This document shows, piece after piece, positions 1-10,036 of a stretch of 64,000 nt of DNA. The stretch is from Candidatus Saccharibacteria bacterium oral taxon 488. GTDB lineage: Bacteria; Patescibacteriota; Saccharimonadia; Saccharimonadales; Saccharimonadaceae. Where the stretch lies: NCBI GenBank assembly GCA_013100825.1, contig CP040001.1, forward strand, positions 829,661-893,660, written 5' to 3'. The notes beneath the pieces were generated by a model, which did no database searches, was not told the origin of the DNA, and was given only the letters and a program-made list of their open reading frames with translations. The stretch's first letter is position 1; each line of letters starts with the position of its first letter. The position numbers and the translations under genes were made by a program.

Positions 1-2
1 CC

Positions 3-113
3 TCCGTCAATGCCGTACCGTGCATCCTCAACGCACTGAAACAGCAAGGGTATTCGTTTGTGACCGTGCAGGGATTACTCGGCACCACGACACCAGGAGC
101 TGGATATCCGTAG
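3..113 (+). CDS. C-terminal end of a probable polysaccharide deacetylase (partial)
   Basis: An open frame enters from the left edge and stops at TAG 111-113, giving 36 residues. The segment reads ..ILNALKQQGYSFVTVQGLLG.., which resembles the last helix and strand of NodB-type polysaccharide deacetylases, where the fold ends in a 'L..L...GY.fvTv..Ll' pattern. The catalytic His/Asp motifs would lie upstream of the window, so the assignment rests on this tail alone. It converges on the DUF167 gene with 37 nt between the stops. Such enzymes act on extracytoplasmic peptidoglycan or glycans; that role is inferred. Confidence 0.45.
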   Translation, partial: SVNAVPCILNALKQQGYSFVTVQGLLGTTTPGAGYP

Positions 114-150
114 AATTATAGCTGGGTGTTACGGGTGCTCGTTACAACGA

Positions 151-381
151 CTATCCTGCCTTATCTATCTCAAACACCTTATATTTCGAAGTCGCACCGC
201 GCAGTAATTTTACCTTTGACGGCGCCACATCAAAATGTTTCGCTAGTAGCTTCGCCGCCGCCATATTCGCTCGCCCCTCAATGGCTGGCGCCTTGGTGTA
301 AATTGTCAGCACACCATCGTCACCAACCACCACTTCTTCGCGGTGACGGGAGTTGGGTTTGAGGTGGACGGAGATTTTCAT
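151..381 (-). CDS. DUF167 (YggU-like) family protein
   Basis: A 76-residue protein beginning MKISVHLKPNSRHREEV and containing the family hallmark APAIEGRANMAAAKLLAKHF, followed by VKLLRGATSKYKVFEI. DUF167 proteins are small conserved alpha/beta proteins of unknown biochemical function, usually 80-100 residues, so this one is complete. I chose the ATG at 381 because an AGGA sequence lies 8 nt upstream; an in-frame ATG at 390 would overlap that ribosome-binding site. Family assignment is secure, function unknown. Confidence 0.85.
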   Translation of the reverse strand: MKISVHLKPNSRHREEVVVGDDGVLTIYTKAPAIEGRANMAAAKLLAKHFDVAPSKVKLLRGATSKYKVFEIDKAG

Positions 382-546
382 GGTTAACATCCTACCGGCT
401 TTATCATATTACCTTTCCTTAGCCCTATTATACCCCCTTAAAACAAACTTTGCGTATTGTATTACCCCATGATAGGCAACGCAAAGTTGCTCGCCAAGAC
501 ACTAAGATTACGCTATGCTGTTAGAAAATAAACGAAAGGACGCCAA

Positions 547-1065
547 ATGATTTTTGCCAAAAAGCTTAAACAATTACGTCAACAAACTGGTTGGTCACAA
601 GAGCAACTAGCCGATCGACTCAACGTTACGCGACAAGCAGTTGCTAAATGGGAACGAGGTGCTGGCTTTCCAGACATAGACAACGTGCAAGCGCTAGCAA
701 AATTATTTAACACTAGTGTGGATGAGCTACTCGACTACACACGAGCAGGATTAGCTTCGGCCATACGCGAACCACTTGATCTTGACGCCTACCCGACAGA
801 TACGAAAGGATTTTCAGCATCCGACCTGGCAGTTGCAGACAAATTTGCCGACGCCGATCAAATTGAATCACTAAATCGCCACAGACGACTAACGTGGTGG
901 CAACAAATCATCGACTTTTTCGTAGGAGCTGGAACGCTTGATGTCGCTTTTTCCGGCGAAGCCATTGGACAACTTAAAGGCGATAGACGCTATTATCTGG
1001 TTGAAAAGTCCGGTCGCTCATGGATCGTCGAAGTTACAAAACATACGTTGAACGTCGTGAGTTAA
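547..1065 (+). CDS. XRE-family helix-turn-helix transcriptional regulator
   Basis: A 172-residue protein with an N-terminal HTH_XRE domain (about residues 5-60: LKQLRQQTGWSQEQLADRLN, then TRQAVAKWERGAGFPDIDNV and LAKLFNTSVDELL). The C-terminal 100 residues form an unassigned domain ending in a beta-rich stretch (YYLVEKSGRSWIVEV). The ATG has a good ribosome-binding site (AAAGGA, 6 nt upstream). The likely role is a repressor; its target is unknown. It converges on hsdR, and a small overlapping frame continues past its stop (see the 1020-1142 entry). Confidence 0.8.
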   Translation: MIFAKKLKQLRQQTGWSQEQLADRLNVTRQAVAKWERGAGFPDIDNVQALAKLFNTSVDELLDYTRAGLASAIREPLDLDAYPTDTKGFSASDLAVADKFADADQIESLNRHRRLTWWQQIIDFFVGAGTLDVAFSGEAIGQLKGDRRYYLVEKSGRSWIVEVTKHTLNVVS

Positions 1066-1142
1066 CCAAACCGTTCCCGCGTCAACAGCTGTCTGTTGGT
1101 GATTTTATCTATCGACGAAGCGGGTTTATTGTAAAACCATAA
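1020..1142 (+). CDS. Possible small basic ORF overlapping the XRE gene end
   Basis: A 40-codon frame (ATG at 1020, TAA at 1140-1142) begins inside the last 46 nt of the XRE gene in another frame and fills the gap up to hsdR. The product is basic and aromatic: MDRRSYKTYVERRELTKPFP, then RQQLSVGDFIYRRSGFIVKP. No ribosome-binding site is visible, so it may instead be a C-terminal segment of the XRE protein reached by frameshift. I do not recognise it; it may not be a gene. Confidence 0.2.
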   Translation: MDRRSYKTYVERRELTKPFPRQQLSVGDFIYRRSGFIVKP

Positions 1143-1143
1143 A

Positions 1144-4100
1144 TTAATCGAGCAAGCTCGCTCCGCCGCCAGCGTCATACGTCGCGCGCTTATGACTCCA
1201 CTCGTTACCATAGCGCTTGGCCTGCTCCAATACCATGTCAGTTGCCAACGCCTGCTGGTCTGGCGGGTAGCCATATTTTGCCAAAGTCTTTTTGACGTTA
1301 ACTTTCAGTTTTGCCTGAACATTCCTGCGCTCCGCCCAGTCAATCGTGGCATCTCGACGAACTTGTTCCAACAATACTTTTGCGATATCGCGCAGTTGTG
1401 CGTCACCCAGTACTTCACGAGCACTGCCATTTTCAACCAGCGCATCATAAAAGATAATCTCATCTTCACTTAGACCATCGACCGCTCCATTCTCAACAGT
1501 CTGGCGCACTTGCTGTCCGATATTGATTAGTTCTTCAATTACCTGCGCTGCCTCAATCGTCCCGTTTCTATAGCGCGTCAAGGCTTGATTAAGCAAGTCA
1601 GAGAACTTGGTGTCCTTGGCATAGTTTCGCGAAAATCGTAACTTGATTTCATCAGCAAGCAGTTTTTGCAGGGCTTCCACTGACAAATTCTTGCGCTCCA
1701 TGTTACGAATTTCTGCCAAAAACTCATCGCTTAAAATCGACAATTCCGGCTTTTCCAGGCCTGCCGCCTCAAACACATCGACTACACCAACTGGCGCAAT
1801 TGCTTTATCGACAATTTGTTTCAGCGCACTACGATACTCAGCATCAGTCACCACCACCGAACTCGATACTTTCTCCAGCCGAGATTTCACTGCCTGAAAC
1901 AGCGCCACTTCTTCGCGAATTTCTAGCGCTTCGGGCCTGGGCATGGCCAGCGCGAATGCTTTACTCAGTTCTAAAACATGCTGCTTCAACCGTTTCTCGC
2001 CGTCTTCCAACCCCAAAATATATTCCTCAGCATCCAAGATAATTTGCAGCTGTTGGTCGGTTGGTGCAGTAAAATATCGCTGGTAGTCAAAGTTGCCAAA
2101 CAGATCGCGTACCACTTCGTAACGCATCTGCATCTGTGCCACTGCCTCAGTAATATCAAGCTGCGGTGCGCCTTGACCACCGCTTTGCGTATAGTCAGAA
2201 ATAGCATCGCGCAGCGCCCCTGCCACACCCAGATAGTCAACCACCAAACCACCGGTTTTTCCAGGAAACACTCGATTTACCCTGGCAATCGCTTGCATCA
2301 AATTATGGCCTTTAAGCGGCTTATCCAGATACATAGTGTGCATGTTTGGCACATCAAACCCCGTCAGCCACATGTCGCACACAATCACCAATTCAAGCGG
2401 GTCATTTGGATCTTTGATGCGCTTTTCGATCGCTTTTACTCGCTGTTTGTTACGAATGTGCGGCTGCAAGTAGTCGGGGTCACTAGCACTACCAGTAATA
2501 ATCACCTTTATCACACCGCGTGCGTCATCGTCACTGTGCCAATCCGGCCGATACGCCACAATTTTTTCATACAAATCAGCCGCAATACCGCGACTCATCG
2601 TCACGATCATACCTTTACCACTCAGGACACTTTGCCGAGCCTCAAAGTGCTCAATGACGTCCAAAGCGATAGTATTCAGCCGCTCGCTATTACCGACGAT
2701 GGCTTCTTTTTGCGCATACTCAGCCTTCAGCGCATCCTGACGACTCAATTCTTCACCCTCCAGCAAATCATCAACTTCCTTATCCAGCCACTGCCGCGTC
2801 GCCTCGTCCATATTCAAATCAACCAGCCGACTCTCATAATAAATCGGCACCGTTGCGCCATCTTTCACCGCCTGCTCGACATCATAAATGTCGATATAAT
2901 CGCCAAACACTGCTGGCGTTGACTTATCATCCGTTTCAATCGGCGTACCCGTAAAGCCAATGTAGCTCGCACCCGGCAGAGCGTCGCGCATATACTTAGC
3001 ATAGCCATACACCAGCTGAGCATCACTGGCTCGAACATGCGCCTTCAAACCATACTGACTACGATGTGCCTCATCTGCCATCACGATGACATTGCGTCGA
3101 TCAGTCAGGACTGGCAGACTGTCCTCCTCATCCTCAGGCGAAAACTTTTGGATTGTCGTAAAGATAATTCCACCCGCTTGGCGCTGCAGTAGCTTCCTGA
3201 GTTCACTGCGCGAATCAGCTTGTTTCGGATCTTCCCCTAATAATTCGCGACAGGCGCTAAACGTACCGAATAATTGACCATCAAGATCATTACGATCCGT
3301 CACCACCACGATGGTTGGGTTATGCAAATCGCGCGACTTCATCAGCTTGCCAGTATAAAACACCATGCTCAAGCTCTTACCCGACCCTTGCGTATGCCAA
3401 ACCACACCAGCCCGCTGATCGCCACGTTTACTACTAGCTGTCAGCGTTCGATCAAGCGCCTTATTCACCACCCAATATTGATGATAAGCAGCAACTTTCT
3501 TGATCAACTTATCGCCATCACCTCGCTCAAATACGATAAAATTCTGTACTACATCCAGCAAGCGTTCAGGCGTACACGCACCGCGCAGCAACACTTCCAG
3601 CATCGGCACATTGCCAACTTCTTTCTCGCCATTAATCGTTTTCCACGGCATCATTCGCTCCAGCGGACTGGTTATCGTCCCCATCTCCGCCTCTAGTCCA
3701 TCGCTCGTTACACATAATTCATTAAAGCGGAACAGATCACTAATCTCGCGCTTGTACGTCTGGATCTGCTGATACGCCGCTACCAAATCCGCCTTCGTGT
3801 CAGCCGCATTTTTTAGTTCGATTACCACCAGTGGCAAGCCGTTCACAAACAGCACGATATCCGGCCGGCGATTATAGTCGCCCTGCAAAACCGTCAGCTG
3901 ATTGACCGCCACAAAATCATTGTTTTTTGGCGAGGTAAAATCAACCACCCGCACGATATCATGTTTCACTTCGCCACTTGGCATGCGATATTGCACCGGC
4001 ACGCCTGCTACCAGCAATTGATGAAAATCGTGATTATTCTCGATCAAGCTTGGTTTACTAATCTGCGTCAAACGCCGCATCGCTTCATTCAAGGCCGGTT

Positions 4101-4278
4101 CTGGAATGTGCGGATTGAGCCGCGCCAAAGCACTTCGCAGCCGCTCCAGCAACACCACCTGCCGCAGCTCACGCTCAGCCGCAGCACCATCCGGACCAAT
4201 ATCTGGCCCGTGTAAAATCTGCCAACCTAGATTGGCCAGGATATCAAGCGCGTATTGTTCGATTTGGGATTCGGTCAT
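1144..4278 (-). CDS. hsdR: Type I restriction enzyme, endonuclease/translocase subunit HsdR
   Basis: A 1044-residue protein of normal HsdR length. The N-terminal nuclease domain shows the PD-(D/E)XK pattern (RPDIVLF with D140; VVIELKNA with E154 and K156). The superfamily 2 motor follows: Walker A TQGSGKS near K301, the DEAH box in VIVMADEAHRSQYG, motif III GFTGTPIE, and later helicase motifs ending in IARVNRVF. A helical C-terminal domain contacts the methylase. The complex cleaves DNA at a distance after ATP-driven translocation when the recognition site is unmethylated. It is the last gene of the hsd operon, 11 nt after the DUF6119 frame. Confidence 0.95.
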   Translation of the reverse strand: MTESQIEQYALDILANLGWQILHGPDIGPDGAAAERELRQVVLLERLRSALARLNPHIPEPALNEAMRRLTQISKPSLIENNHDFHQLLVAGVPVQYRMPSGEVKHDIVRVVDFTSPKNNDFVAVNQLTVLQGDYNRRPDIVLFVNGLPLVVIELKNAADTKADLVAAYQQIQTYKREISDLFRFNELCVTSDGLEAEMGTITSPLERMMPWKTINGEKEVGNVPMLEVLLRGACTPERLLDVVQNFIVFERGDGDKLIKKVAAYHQYWVVNKALDRTLTASSKRGDQRAGVVWHTQGSGKSLSMVFYTGKLMKSRDLHNPTIVVVTDRNDLDGQLFGTFSACRELLGEDPKQADSRSELRKLLQRQAGGIIFTTIQKFSPEDEEDSLPVLTDRRNVIVMADEAHRSQYGLKAHVRASDAQLVYGYAKYMRDALPGASYIGFTGTPIETDDKSTPAVFGDYIDIYDVEQAVKDGATVPIYYESRLVDLNMDEATRQWLDKEVDDLLEGEELSRQDALKAEYAQKEAIVGNSERLNTIALDVIEHFEARQSVLSGKGMIVTMSRGIAADLYEKIVAYRPDWHSDDDARGVIKVIITGSASDPDYLQPHIRNKQRVKAIEKRIKDPNDPLELVIVCDMWLTGFDVPNMHTMYLDKPLKGHNLMQAIARVNRVFPGKTGGLVVDYLGVAGALRDAISDYTQSGGQGAPQLDITEAVAQMQMRYEVVRDLFGNFDYQRYFTAPTDQQLQIILDAEEYILGLEDGEKRLKQHVLELSKAFALAMPRPEALEIREEVALFQAVKSRLEKVSSSVVVTDAEYRSALKQIVDKAIAPVGVVDVFEAAGLEKPELSILSDEFLAEIRNMERKNLSVEALQKLLADEIKLRFSRNYAKDTKFSDLLNQALTRYRNGTIEAAQVIEELINIGQQVRQTVENGAVDGLSEDEIIFYDALVENGSAREVLGDAQLRDIAKVLLEQVRRDATIDWAERRNVQAKLKVNVKKTLAKYGYPPDQQALATDMVLEQAKRYGNEWSHKRATYDAGGGASLLD

Positions 4279-4288
4279 ATTCCTATTC

Positions 4289-5889
4289 CTATCCTTTACT
4301 TTTCTGGATTTTTATCAACCTTACTTTGCCAATGCCGTAAAGCTCGAGACTCCTCTTAACATTTTTAAGGGCAACTTTACTGAAAAAAGGTATATTTAAC
4401 TTGTTAGACGACTCACTGATAACACTAAATATTACCTCATATTTCCGTGCATCCGGCTTCTGTTCTACTGGATCAAATTGTTCCGAAGCCGGCAATATAT
4501 TATTTACTGATTTTCTGAAATTCTCATCACTAAGCATAAGTTGCGCAGATACGAGCCCTTGATTAAATAAATGACTTAAGACAGACGATCCACCGTAATT
4601 TTTTACATGGTATAAACGAGAATTATTGTAATCAAATAGATCACAAAACTCTATCTTACTATGTCCACCTCCATACGGTATATTTTTTGCATCCATAAGC
4701 GTCAACCCATTAATACGTGCTACTCTTTCGTTGTACGAATTTTCAGAAGAATCCTCTATTGCAAAGGGCGGCAAAACTTCCTCTTCCTCCACTATTGATA
4801 GATATTCTTGATTAATAAGTTTTGCAAAGTCTGTTTCAACACAATACCATTTTGAATTATTAAGAATATATATTCCACCATACTCATCCTTTACCTCAGC
4901 ATAAATACAAGACCAAGCTGCCCATCTCTTAAACTCCTGGTTATTACTGTCATTGAGTGCAACAATTTTCTGCTTTTTTAGAGTATCAAGGTTAACTTCT
5001 TTGCCACGGTTATCCAAACTGTTAAGTAGATTATCTAGACCTAAATCATCATCAAAAGAATTCACATCTCCAATAAATAAAAATCCTTTGACATCACTCC
5101 AATCAATAATTTCAGGAACCGCTAACCATACAGCACCATGCTCTTCAGAGTTTAACTTACTAATTAAAATATCGTTAAAGAGTTGATTTTTACAGGGTCT
5201 TTTACTTCAGCGACTTGATCAATCCAATCAAAATTATCTTTATAGACATTAAGCTTTGAAGCAAGAAAATAATCACGAAGTTTATCGTTAAGGTTAAATA
5301 TATTAACTTTAGCTGATACATGAAGAGAGTCTTTACCCGTTATCGTTGACCCGTGGTCTTGATTCAAGCATTTTCCAGTAACTGCGCGTACTAAATCCTG
5401 CTCTATATCAATTCCAAAATCTGCTGCTTCACTAGCAACAATAACCTGCTCTCGAGCCTGTTTTGGGAATAACCCCACACTACTCTTGTCAATACTGCGA
5501 ATCGAGTCGGCTTTTATTAAGTTTAATGTGGTCATTAAACCAAATCTCTCTTCATAACAACCAGGTTTTAATAACTGCCAACCACCCAACCCAAAAGCTA
5601 CTGCAAACTTACGAGATTGTATATCATCAATTTTCACATTCATGATCAACGCCGCGCTAACATATGCCGTATAAAGATCAGAATTCAGATTATCAGCAAT
5701 ACCTTTGCCAAAAAAGTTATAAAGCCAACTAGGCGGCTTAGGTCTGGAGTTGCTATAGTAAAGCGTAGCATTGTCATCGATAGATATATTTTTAATTGAC
5801 GACGGATCGTCAAAGATGTCTGCTATATCTTCAATTCCGTCCTTTATAAGATATACTGATAGTTTATTCGTTTTTAGTTCGGCTGCCAT
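4289..5889 (-). pseudogene. DUF6119 (TIGR04141, sporadically distributed) protein, frameshifted
   Basis: Two adjacent minus-strand frames, 241 codons (5889-5164) and a C-terminal frame (to 4289), form one gene. The first starts MAAELKTNKLSVYLIKDGIE, typical of TIGR04141/DUF6119 proteins, which are found sporadically beside defence genes. Adding one base to the A-run (T5 at 5187-5191 on the plus strand) joins the frames as ..VKDPVKNQLFNDILISKL.., giving a continuous 533-residue protein, normal for the family. The second frame has no stop up to that point. It overlaps hsdS by 16 nt and sits between hsdS and hsdR. It is either a real single-base deletion, a slippage site or a sequencing error. 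Family assignment is moderately sure; function is unknown. Confidence 0.7.
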
Positions 5890-6989
5890 ATTTCAATCTC
5901 TCCAGAAATTAATTTTGGTAAAAGCAAATCACGAATGTTAGATAAATAATCTATTTGCTTCTTGTTTTTATGTATCATATCAAATAATGGTCGCACTCTC
6001 TGCTCGAAATCATTAAACTCGCAATCTGATAAATCAGCAATCTCCAAAAGCTCTATGTGCTTTGGATAAATATGCGGCTGGCCAGAGCCAGTTTGCATAT
6101 CGTATATTTCTTTTTGCTTATTCTTGAGGAACAAATAATAGGTATAAACATATTTGGTAATTGTTGAGTCAATGTACGAAGAGTCTGCCGACCAAACTGG
6201 TTCACCCCAGACAGATACAAAACCAGCATTTGCTCCGGATGCACTTATCGTGATAACTGGCGCGGTCGTATTTGCTTCATTGTGAAATCCGGCTGGCTTC
6301 AGTCCACCGCTAATAACCGGCGTGTCACCACAAATCATATCTCTAGCTTGCAAACTTCTACCTCTTTTTGGATGAAACTTTTTCCCTAAAGGTATGGTCC
6401 GTATATTACCATTACTCTGCTTAGTTTTATCAACAAAATAATGACGAAAGAGAGCTTGACCGAGCTGCTCGAGGGTTTCGTTCATGCGGCGATTGAGCTC
6501 GATTTTTTCATCAAGACTGCCGAGGATATTGGCAATTTTCTTTTGGGTTTCTAAATTTGGTATACTGACACTGACAACATCAAAAGTGCTACGAGTTATC
6601 GTATTAAATACACCACCGTGTGACTGCCTTCTTAGATCATTAACAGATTTTTTCAATAGATAATAAAGAAAATTTTGATCAACCCCTGCTTTTGCCCTAA
6701 TTCCATAGCAAGATTGATTAAAAGCCATTGGTCGCCTCAGTTGAGCCAATTCGCCCACAGTACCGCGTGCAGATATGATTATATCTCCTTTGTTTAGCAG
6801 TTTCGTACTAGAGCTCTCCAGCCCAAGACTAGTGATTGCTTTTTCGGTTTGATCCACCCAGCGTCTGTCACCCCCAAAATCAACCACGGACAGCCACGGT
6901 ATGTCACCACTCCAAAACTCGGGTTTGTTTGTCTTCGGGGTGCCGCCACCTATGAGCTCGATGATATCACTTAAAACAGCTGTTCTCAT
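5874..6989 (-). CDS. hsdS: Type I restriction-modification specificity subunit HsdS
   Basis: A 371-residue protein with two target-recognition domains separated by conserved helical spacers. TRD1 begins LSDIIELIGGGTPKTNKPEF and contains IPWLSVVDF and GDIIISARGTVGEL. The central spacer reads ETQKKIANILGSLDEKIELN and the C-terminal spacer reads IDYLSNIRDLLLPKLISGEI. HsdS recognises a bipartite DNA site and docks HsdM and HsdR. Its ATG overlaps the stop of the upstream GHKL gene by one base (TAATG), indicating translational coupling. Residue runs are intact, so it should be functional; the target sequence cannot be read from sequence. Confidence 0.93.
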   Translation of the reverse strand: MRTAVLSDIIELIGGGTPKTNKPEFWSGDIPWLSVVDFGGDRRWVDQTEKAITSLGLESSSTKLLNKGDIIISARGTVGELAQLRRPMAFNQSCYGIRAKAGVDQNFLYYLLKKSVNDLRRQSHGGVFNTITRSTFDVVSVSIPNLETQKKIANILGSLDEKIELNRRMNETLEQLGQALFRHYFVDKTKQSNGNIRTIPLGKKFHPKRGRSLQARDMICGDTPVISGGLKPAGFHNEANTTAPVITISASGANAGFVSVWGEPVWSADSSYIDSTITKYVYTYYLFLKNKQKEIYDMQTGSGQPHIYPKHIELLEIADLSDCEFNDFEQRVRPLFDMIHKNKKQIDYLSNIRDLLLPKLISGEIEIWQPN

Positions 6990-8986
6990 TATCCTTCTAA
7001 CCCCAATTTCTCAAAGAATATTCGGTGACGCACAACTGCATCATTTAGCAGTTTTTCCCACGTTACGAATTCAATTCTGAGATTAATATTGTCCTGTATT
7101 AAGAACCACCCTTTATTGTCTGGCATTGATTTTAAGTTTTTCTCTTCAATCAACCATTTTTCAACCTTATTATCAACATCCGCTACTATATAACCATAGA
7201 AGGGTGTTGTGGGTGAGATATGAATCCTACTTCCTTTTGGTGTCTTATAGTCGCCATTTCTCATGCTGTTAACATAACGAATTATTTGTTGTATAGGGTC
7301 TTCTTTAGAAGACGCATCTACAAAGTCATTTCTACCAGGTCGTTTAAATTCAAAGATACTTACTGGATTAGAAGCCTCCGAGCCGTCTCTATACGCAACA
7401 TTATAATGAAATGCTGCGATATCTGGACGGTCCTTATTTTCATTAAATATGTTTTTATCCGAACTGAGATACTGAGTAAGATTTAACCCTTCGTCTATAA
7501 TCCACAAATTATGGCCATCATATATCGTATCATTTGAATCTGATTTTGTAGGAAATATTATATCATGAACTGCCTTTTCCGTATCGTATTCTCCCAAATC
7601 ATTCCATTCCAAAGTCTTTTTAAATAATTCCAGGATAGATTTACGAAACGCTATATATTGTGCTAAATCACTATAGCTTGCGTCTTTTACTTCTCTAATC
7701 AGCTTTTTAGCATTCGACTGTGCTTCTATATAATTCCTGTTTCTACTAGTCAACTGAGAGATGTTTCTCTTTATCTCTAAGTCACGTTCATACTTTGCCT
7801 TATGTAGAATTAACTCTATGTCATCCTGGGTAGGATTTGCCTTTATTGCTTCAAAATCTATGTCGTCAATATATGGCTTGTACCAAATGTTACTTTGGGT
7901 ATATTTCTCAAACTTCTCTCTTTTTACTTTTGACCTTAGACTAACCACACCTTCAAATTCCTTTTTTGCGATTTCTGCAATAGCCTTTTCAATATCCTCT
8001 CCCGATACTGGATATAGTGGGTCATGCTTTTCACCAAAGTTAAAACTGTCACGTTCTACCGTAACATTATCCTCCAGATATTCTCCTTGAACGTAGAATC
8101 TTATTATGTAGTTACGAGATCTCTTCTCTCCATCAACCAGTACGTCTTCGGTAAAGTCAGAGTAGAAATCTGGAATATACACATCCAAGCTCTTCTCGGT
8201 AACTGCTTGGTTTCGTGCAGTTAGAACAATCTTGCTCTTTTGGTTTCGAGGCTTAAGGATTTTAAACATTTTATATCTTAGTTCTATACCGTTAACAATA
8301 AAAGTATCACTTTTCTTGAGCTGAATTAGAGAATCATCTCTTGTGCCAATTTGCTCATTTAGGATTATTGGGATATCTAGCGCATCATCTTCAAATACAA
8401 TCTGCGGGCATGTATATGATGGGTCGGAAAAATAACTAAGGATCTGTTCCAGAATGCGATGTGAGATAATTTCTGGATCTTTGTCAAGTTTTACGCCCTT
8501 AATGTTTAAAAGTCGAAGTATCGTACCAGTCTCTGACGCGCTAGGTGAATTACTAACCTTATCATTAACTATAACGTCATATTGCTTACCAAAATCGAAT
8601 GAACGATGTTTGTATTTGTTATCTTCAATAAACGTGCTTTCTATGTGTACGTCGTTAAAATGCCGCAGATAAAAAAATCGACCAAAACCCTTTCCTCCTA
8701 TCGACCTTTTAAATTGGCTATATATGGTGTCGAAAGAATCGCGATTTTCTTTATTAAAACCGATACCATTATCGGAGACTTCCACAGAAGTTACATCTGC
8801 CAACTTATCACCGTCCGTTGATACAAATGGCGGATTCCTAATAATCCGAATACGGATTTCCCCATCATTTCGGCCTGACTTATCTATAGCATCAATAGCA
8901 TTAGTTATTGCCTCTGTAATAGGAGTATACGGGGTGGACTTAGCCCTAATATTATTAATAACTCCTTGGATAAATACTTTACTCAT
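6989..8986 (-). CDS. GHKL-family ATPase with C-terminal PD-(D/E)XK-like domain
   Basis: A 665-residue protein. The N-terminus has the Bergerat ATP-binding fold shared by Hsp90, MutL, gyrase and histidine kinases: motif N1 ITEAITNAIDAID (E25, N29, D32), motif N2 VSDNGIGF (D72, G74, G76), and the lid SIGGKGFGRFFYL (97-107). The middle is a transducer-like and coiled segment. Near the C-terminus RPDIAAF (D522) and SIFEFKRPGRND (E546, K548) fit a PD-(D/E)XK nuclease core. It is embedded between rhuM and hsdS, overlapping hsdS by one base. The combination suggests an ATP-gated nuclease or a MORC/MutL-like DNA clamp in defence; this is inference. A ribosome-binding site (GGGAG) lies before ATG 8986. 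Confidence 0.7.
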   Translation of the reverse strand: MSKVFIQGVINNIRAKSTPYTPITEAITNAIDAIDKSGRNDGEIRIRIIRNPPFVSTDGDKLADVTSVEVSDNGIGFNKENRDSFDTIYSQFKRSIGGKGFGRFFYLRHFNDVHIESTFIEDNKYKHRSFDFGKQYDVIVNDKVSNSPSASETGTILRLLNIKGVKLDKDPEIISHRILEQILSYFSDPSYTCPQIVFEDDALDIPIILNEQIGTRDDSLIQLKKSDTFIVNGIELRYKMFKILKPRNQKSKIVLTARNQAVTEKSLDVYIPDFYSDFTEDVLVDGEKRSRNYIIRFYVQGEYLEDNVTVERDSFNFGEKHDPLYPVSGEDIEKAIAEIAKKEFEGVVSLRSKVKREKFEKYTQSNIWYKPYIDDIDFEAIKANPTQDDIELILHKAKYERDLEIKRNISQLTSRNRNYIEAQSNAKKLIREVKDASYSDLAQYIAFRKSILELFKKTLEWNDLGEYDTEKAVHDIIFPTKSDSNDTIYDGHNLWIIDEGLNLTQYLSSDKNIFNENKDRPDIAAFHYNVAYRDGSEASNPVSIFEFKRPGRNDFVDASSKEDPIQQIIRYVNSMRNGDYKTPKGSRIHISPTTPFYGYIVADVDNKVEKWLIEEKNLKSMPDNKGWFLIQDNINLRIEFVTWEKLLNDAVVRHRIFFEKLGLEG

Positions 8987-9022
8987 TATAAATGCTCCCA
9001 GCCCTATTTTTTACTATCTCAT

Positions 9023-10036
9023 TCATCTCTTCCCCTCAACCCTCTTCTGCACAGCCCTCAACTCCTCAAGATATTGCTGCTCTATACTACTCAGCTCTTG
9101 ATTACGCATACGTTCTTTGTATGATTCATACTCTTTGGCAACTTTGGTGAGCATGGTTTTGTGTGATATTTTGCCCGGGTTATCAAGGACGCCCTTACCG
9201 TAGGTAGCCGCAAATTTGTCAACTTCACGTACCCAATCAGCCATGCGCATTGGTTCATGATTGATAGCCTTGAGCTCAGCAAGGTCAAAAAAGGCGCTAA
9301 CGAGACGGTTGAGCATGCTAAGTTCGTCGGCCGTCAAATAGTTTTTGGCAATTTGCGCTTCGCTTTTGGTCGGTTGCTGACCACGAAACGTCGTGAGTCC
9401 TAAGAATGGCTTGTCAGAATCAACCCTGGAGTAAATAACCTCGGCGGCAGTCAACATATTAACAGCGTAGTGCAATTTATTCTGAACTATCTGGAAAAAT
9501 TCTATTTGCTCTTTGGAACTCGGATTGTAATCTTGACTGGTGGTGAATAAGTCTAGCACTTGCCGATACAATATTTTTTCGCTACTACGAATATCTCGAA
9601 TGCGCTCAAGCAATTCTTTCCAATAACTTCCGCCACTATTTTCCTTGAGACGCTTGTCATCCATGACAAAGCCTTTGGTGATATATTCACGCAGTCTTTC
9701 GGTGGCCCAGATACGAAAATTCGTGGCAGTATTTGACTTCACACGATAACCAAGCGCTATTACCATATCTAGGTTATAGTGCTTCGTGGTATATTTCTTA
9801 CCATCCGTAGCAGTTAGTAAGAAATCCTTACATACTGAAGCCTCATCTAGCTCGCCCTCATCAAAAATATTCTTAATATGCATGGTAATATTTGGTCGCG
9901 AGGTATCAAATAGATTGGCTAGCTGAGCTTGAGTAAGCCATATTGTTTTACCTTGGAACCTTACATTAATCTGCGGCCTGCCATCATCGCCAACATACAC
10001 CACCATCTCGCTGTTCGGGTTGTTACCATTCATCAT
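9023..10036 (-). CDS. rhuM: RhuM-family protein
   Basis: A 337-residue protein beginning [19 protein letters not shown]. It matches the RhuM ('virulence protein') family: a wHTH-like start ([20 protein letters not shown]), the signature [20 protein letters not shown], then [20 protein letters not shown]. The C-terminal region (from about residue 190) resembles the Fic/Doc-associated domain commonly joined to RhuM ([29 protein letters not shown]). RhuM genes often lie inside type I restriction operons, as here, where the ATG overlaps the hsdM stop. Function is unproven; a DNA-binding regulator or toxin-like accessory role is possible. Confidence 0.85.
   Translation of the reverse strand: MMNGNNPNSEMVVYVGDDGRPQINVRFQGKTIWLTQAQLANLFDTSRPNITMHIKNIFDEGELDEASVCKDFLLTATDGKKYTTKHYNLDMVIALGYRVKSNTATNFRIWATERLREYITKGFVMDDKRLKENSGGSYWKELLERIRDIRSSEKILYRQVLDLFTTSQDYNPSSKEQIEFFQIVQNKLHYAVNMLTAAEVIYSRVDSDKPFLGLTTFRGQQPTKSEAQIAKNYLTADELSMLNRLVSAFFDLAELKAINHEPMRMADWVREVDKFAATYGKGVLDNPGKISHKTMLTKVAKEYESYKERMRNQELSSIEQQYLEELRAVQKRVEGKR

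Noticed and set aside
1978..2922. 314-codon plus-strand open frame opposite hsdR
   Set aside because: It is the antisense shadow of the helicase domain; composition is His/Asn/Thr-rich with no recognisable motif, and it has no ribosome-binding site.
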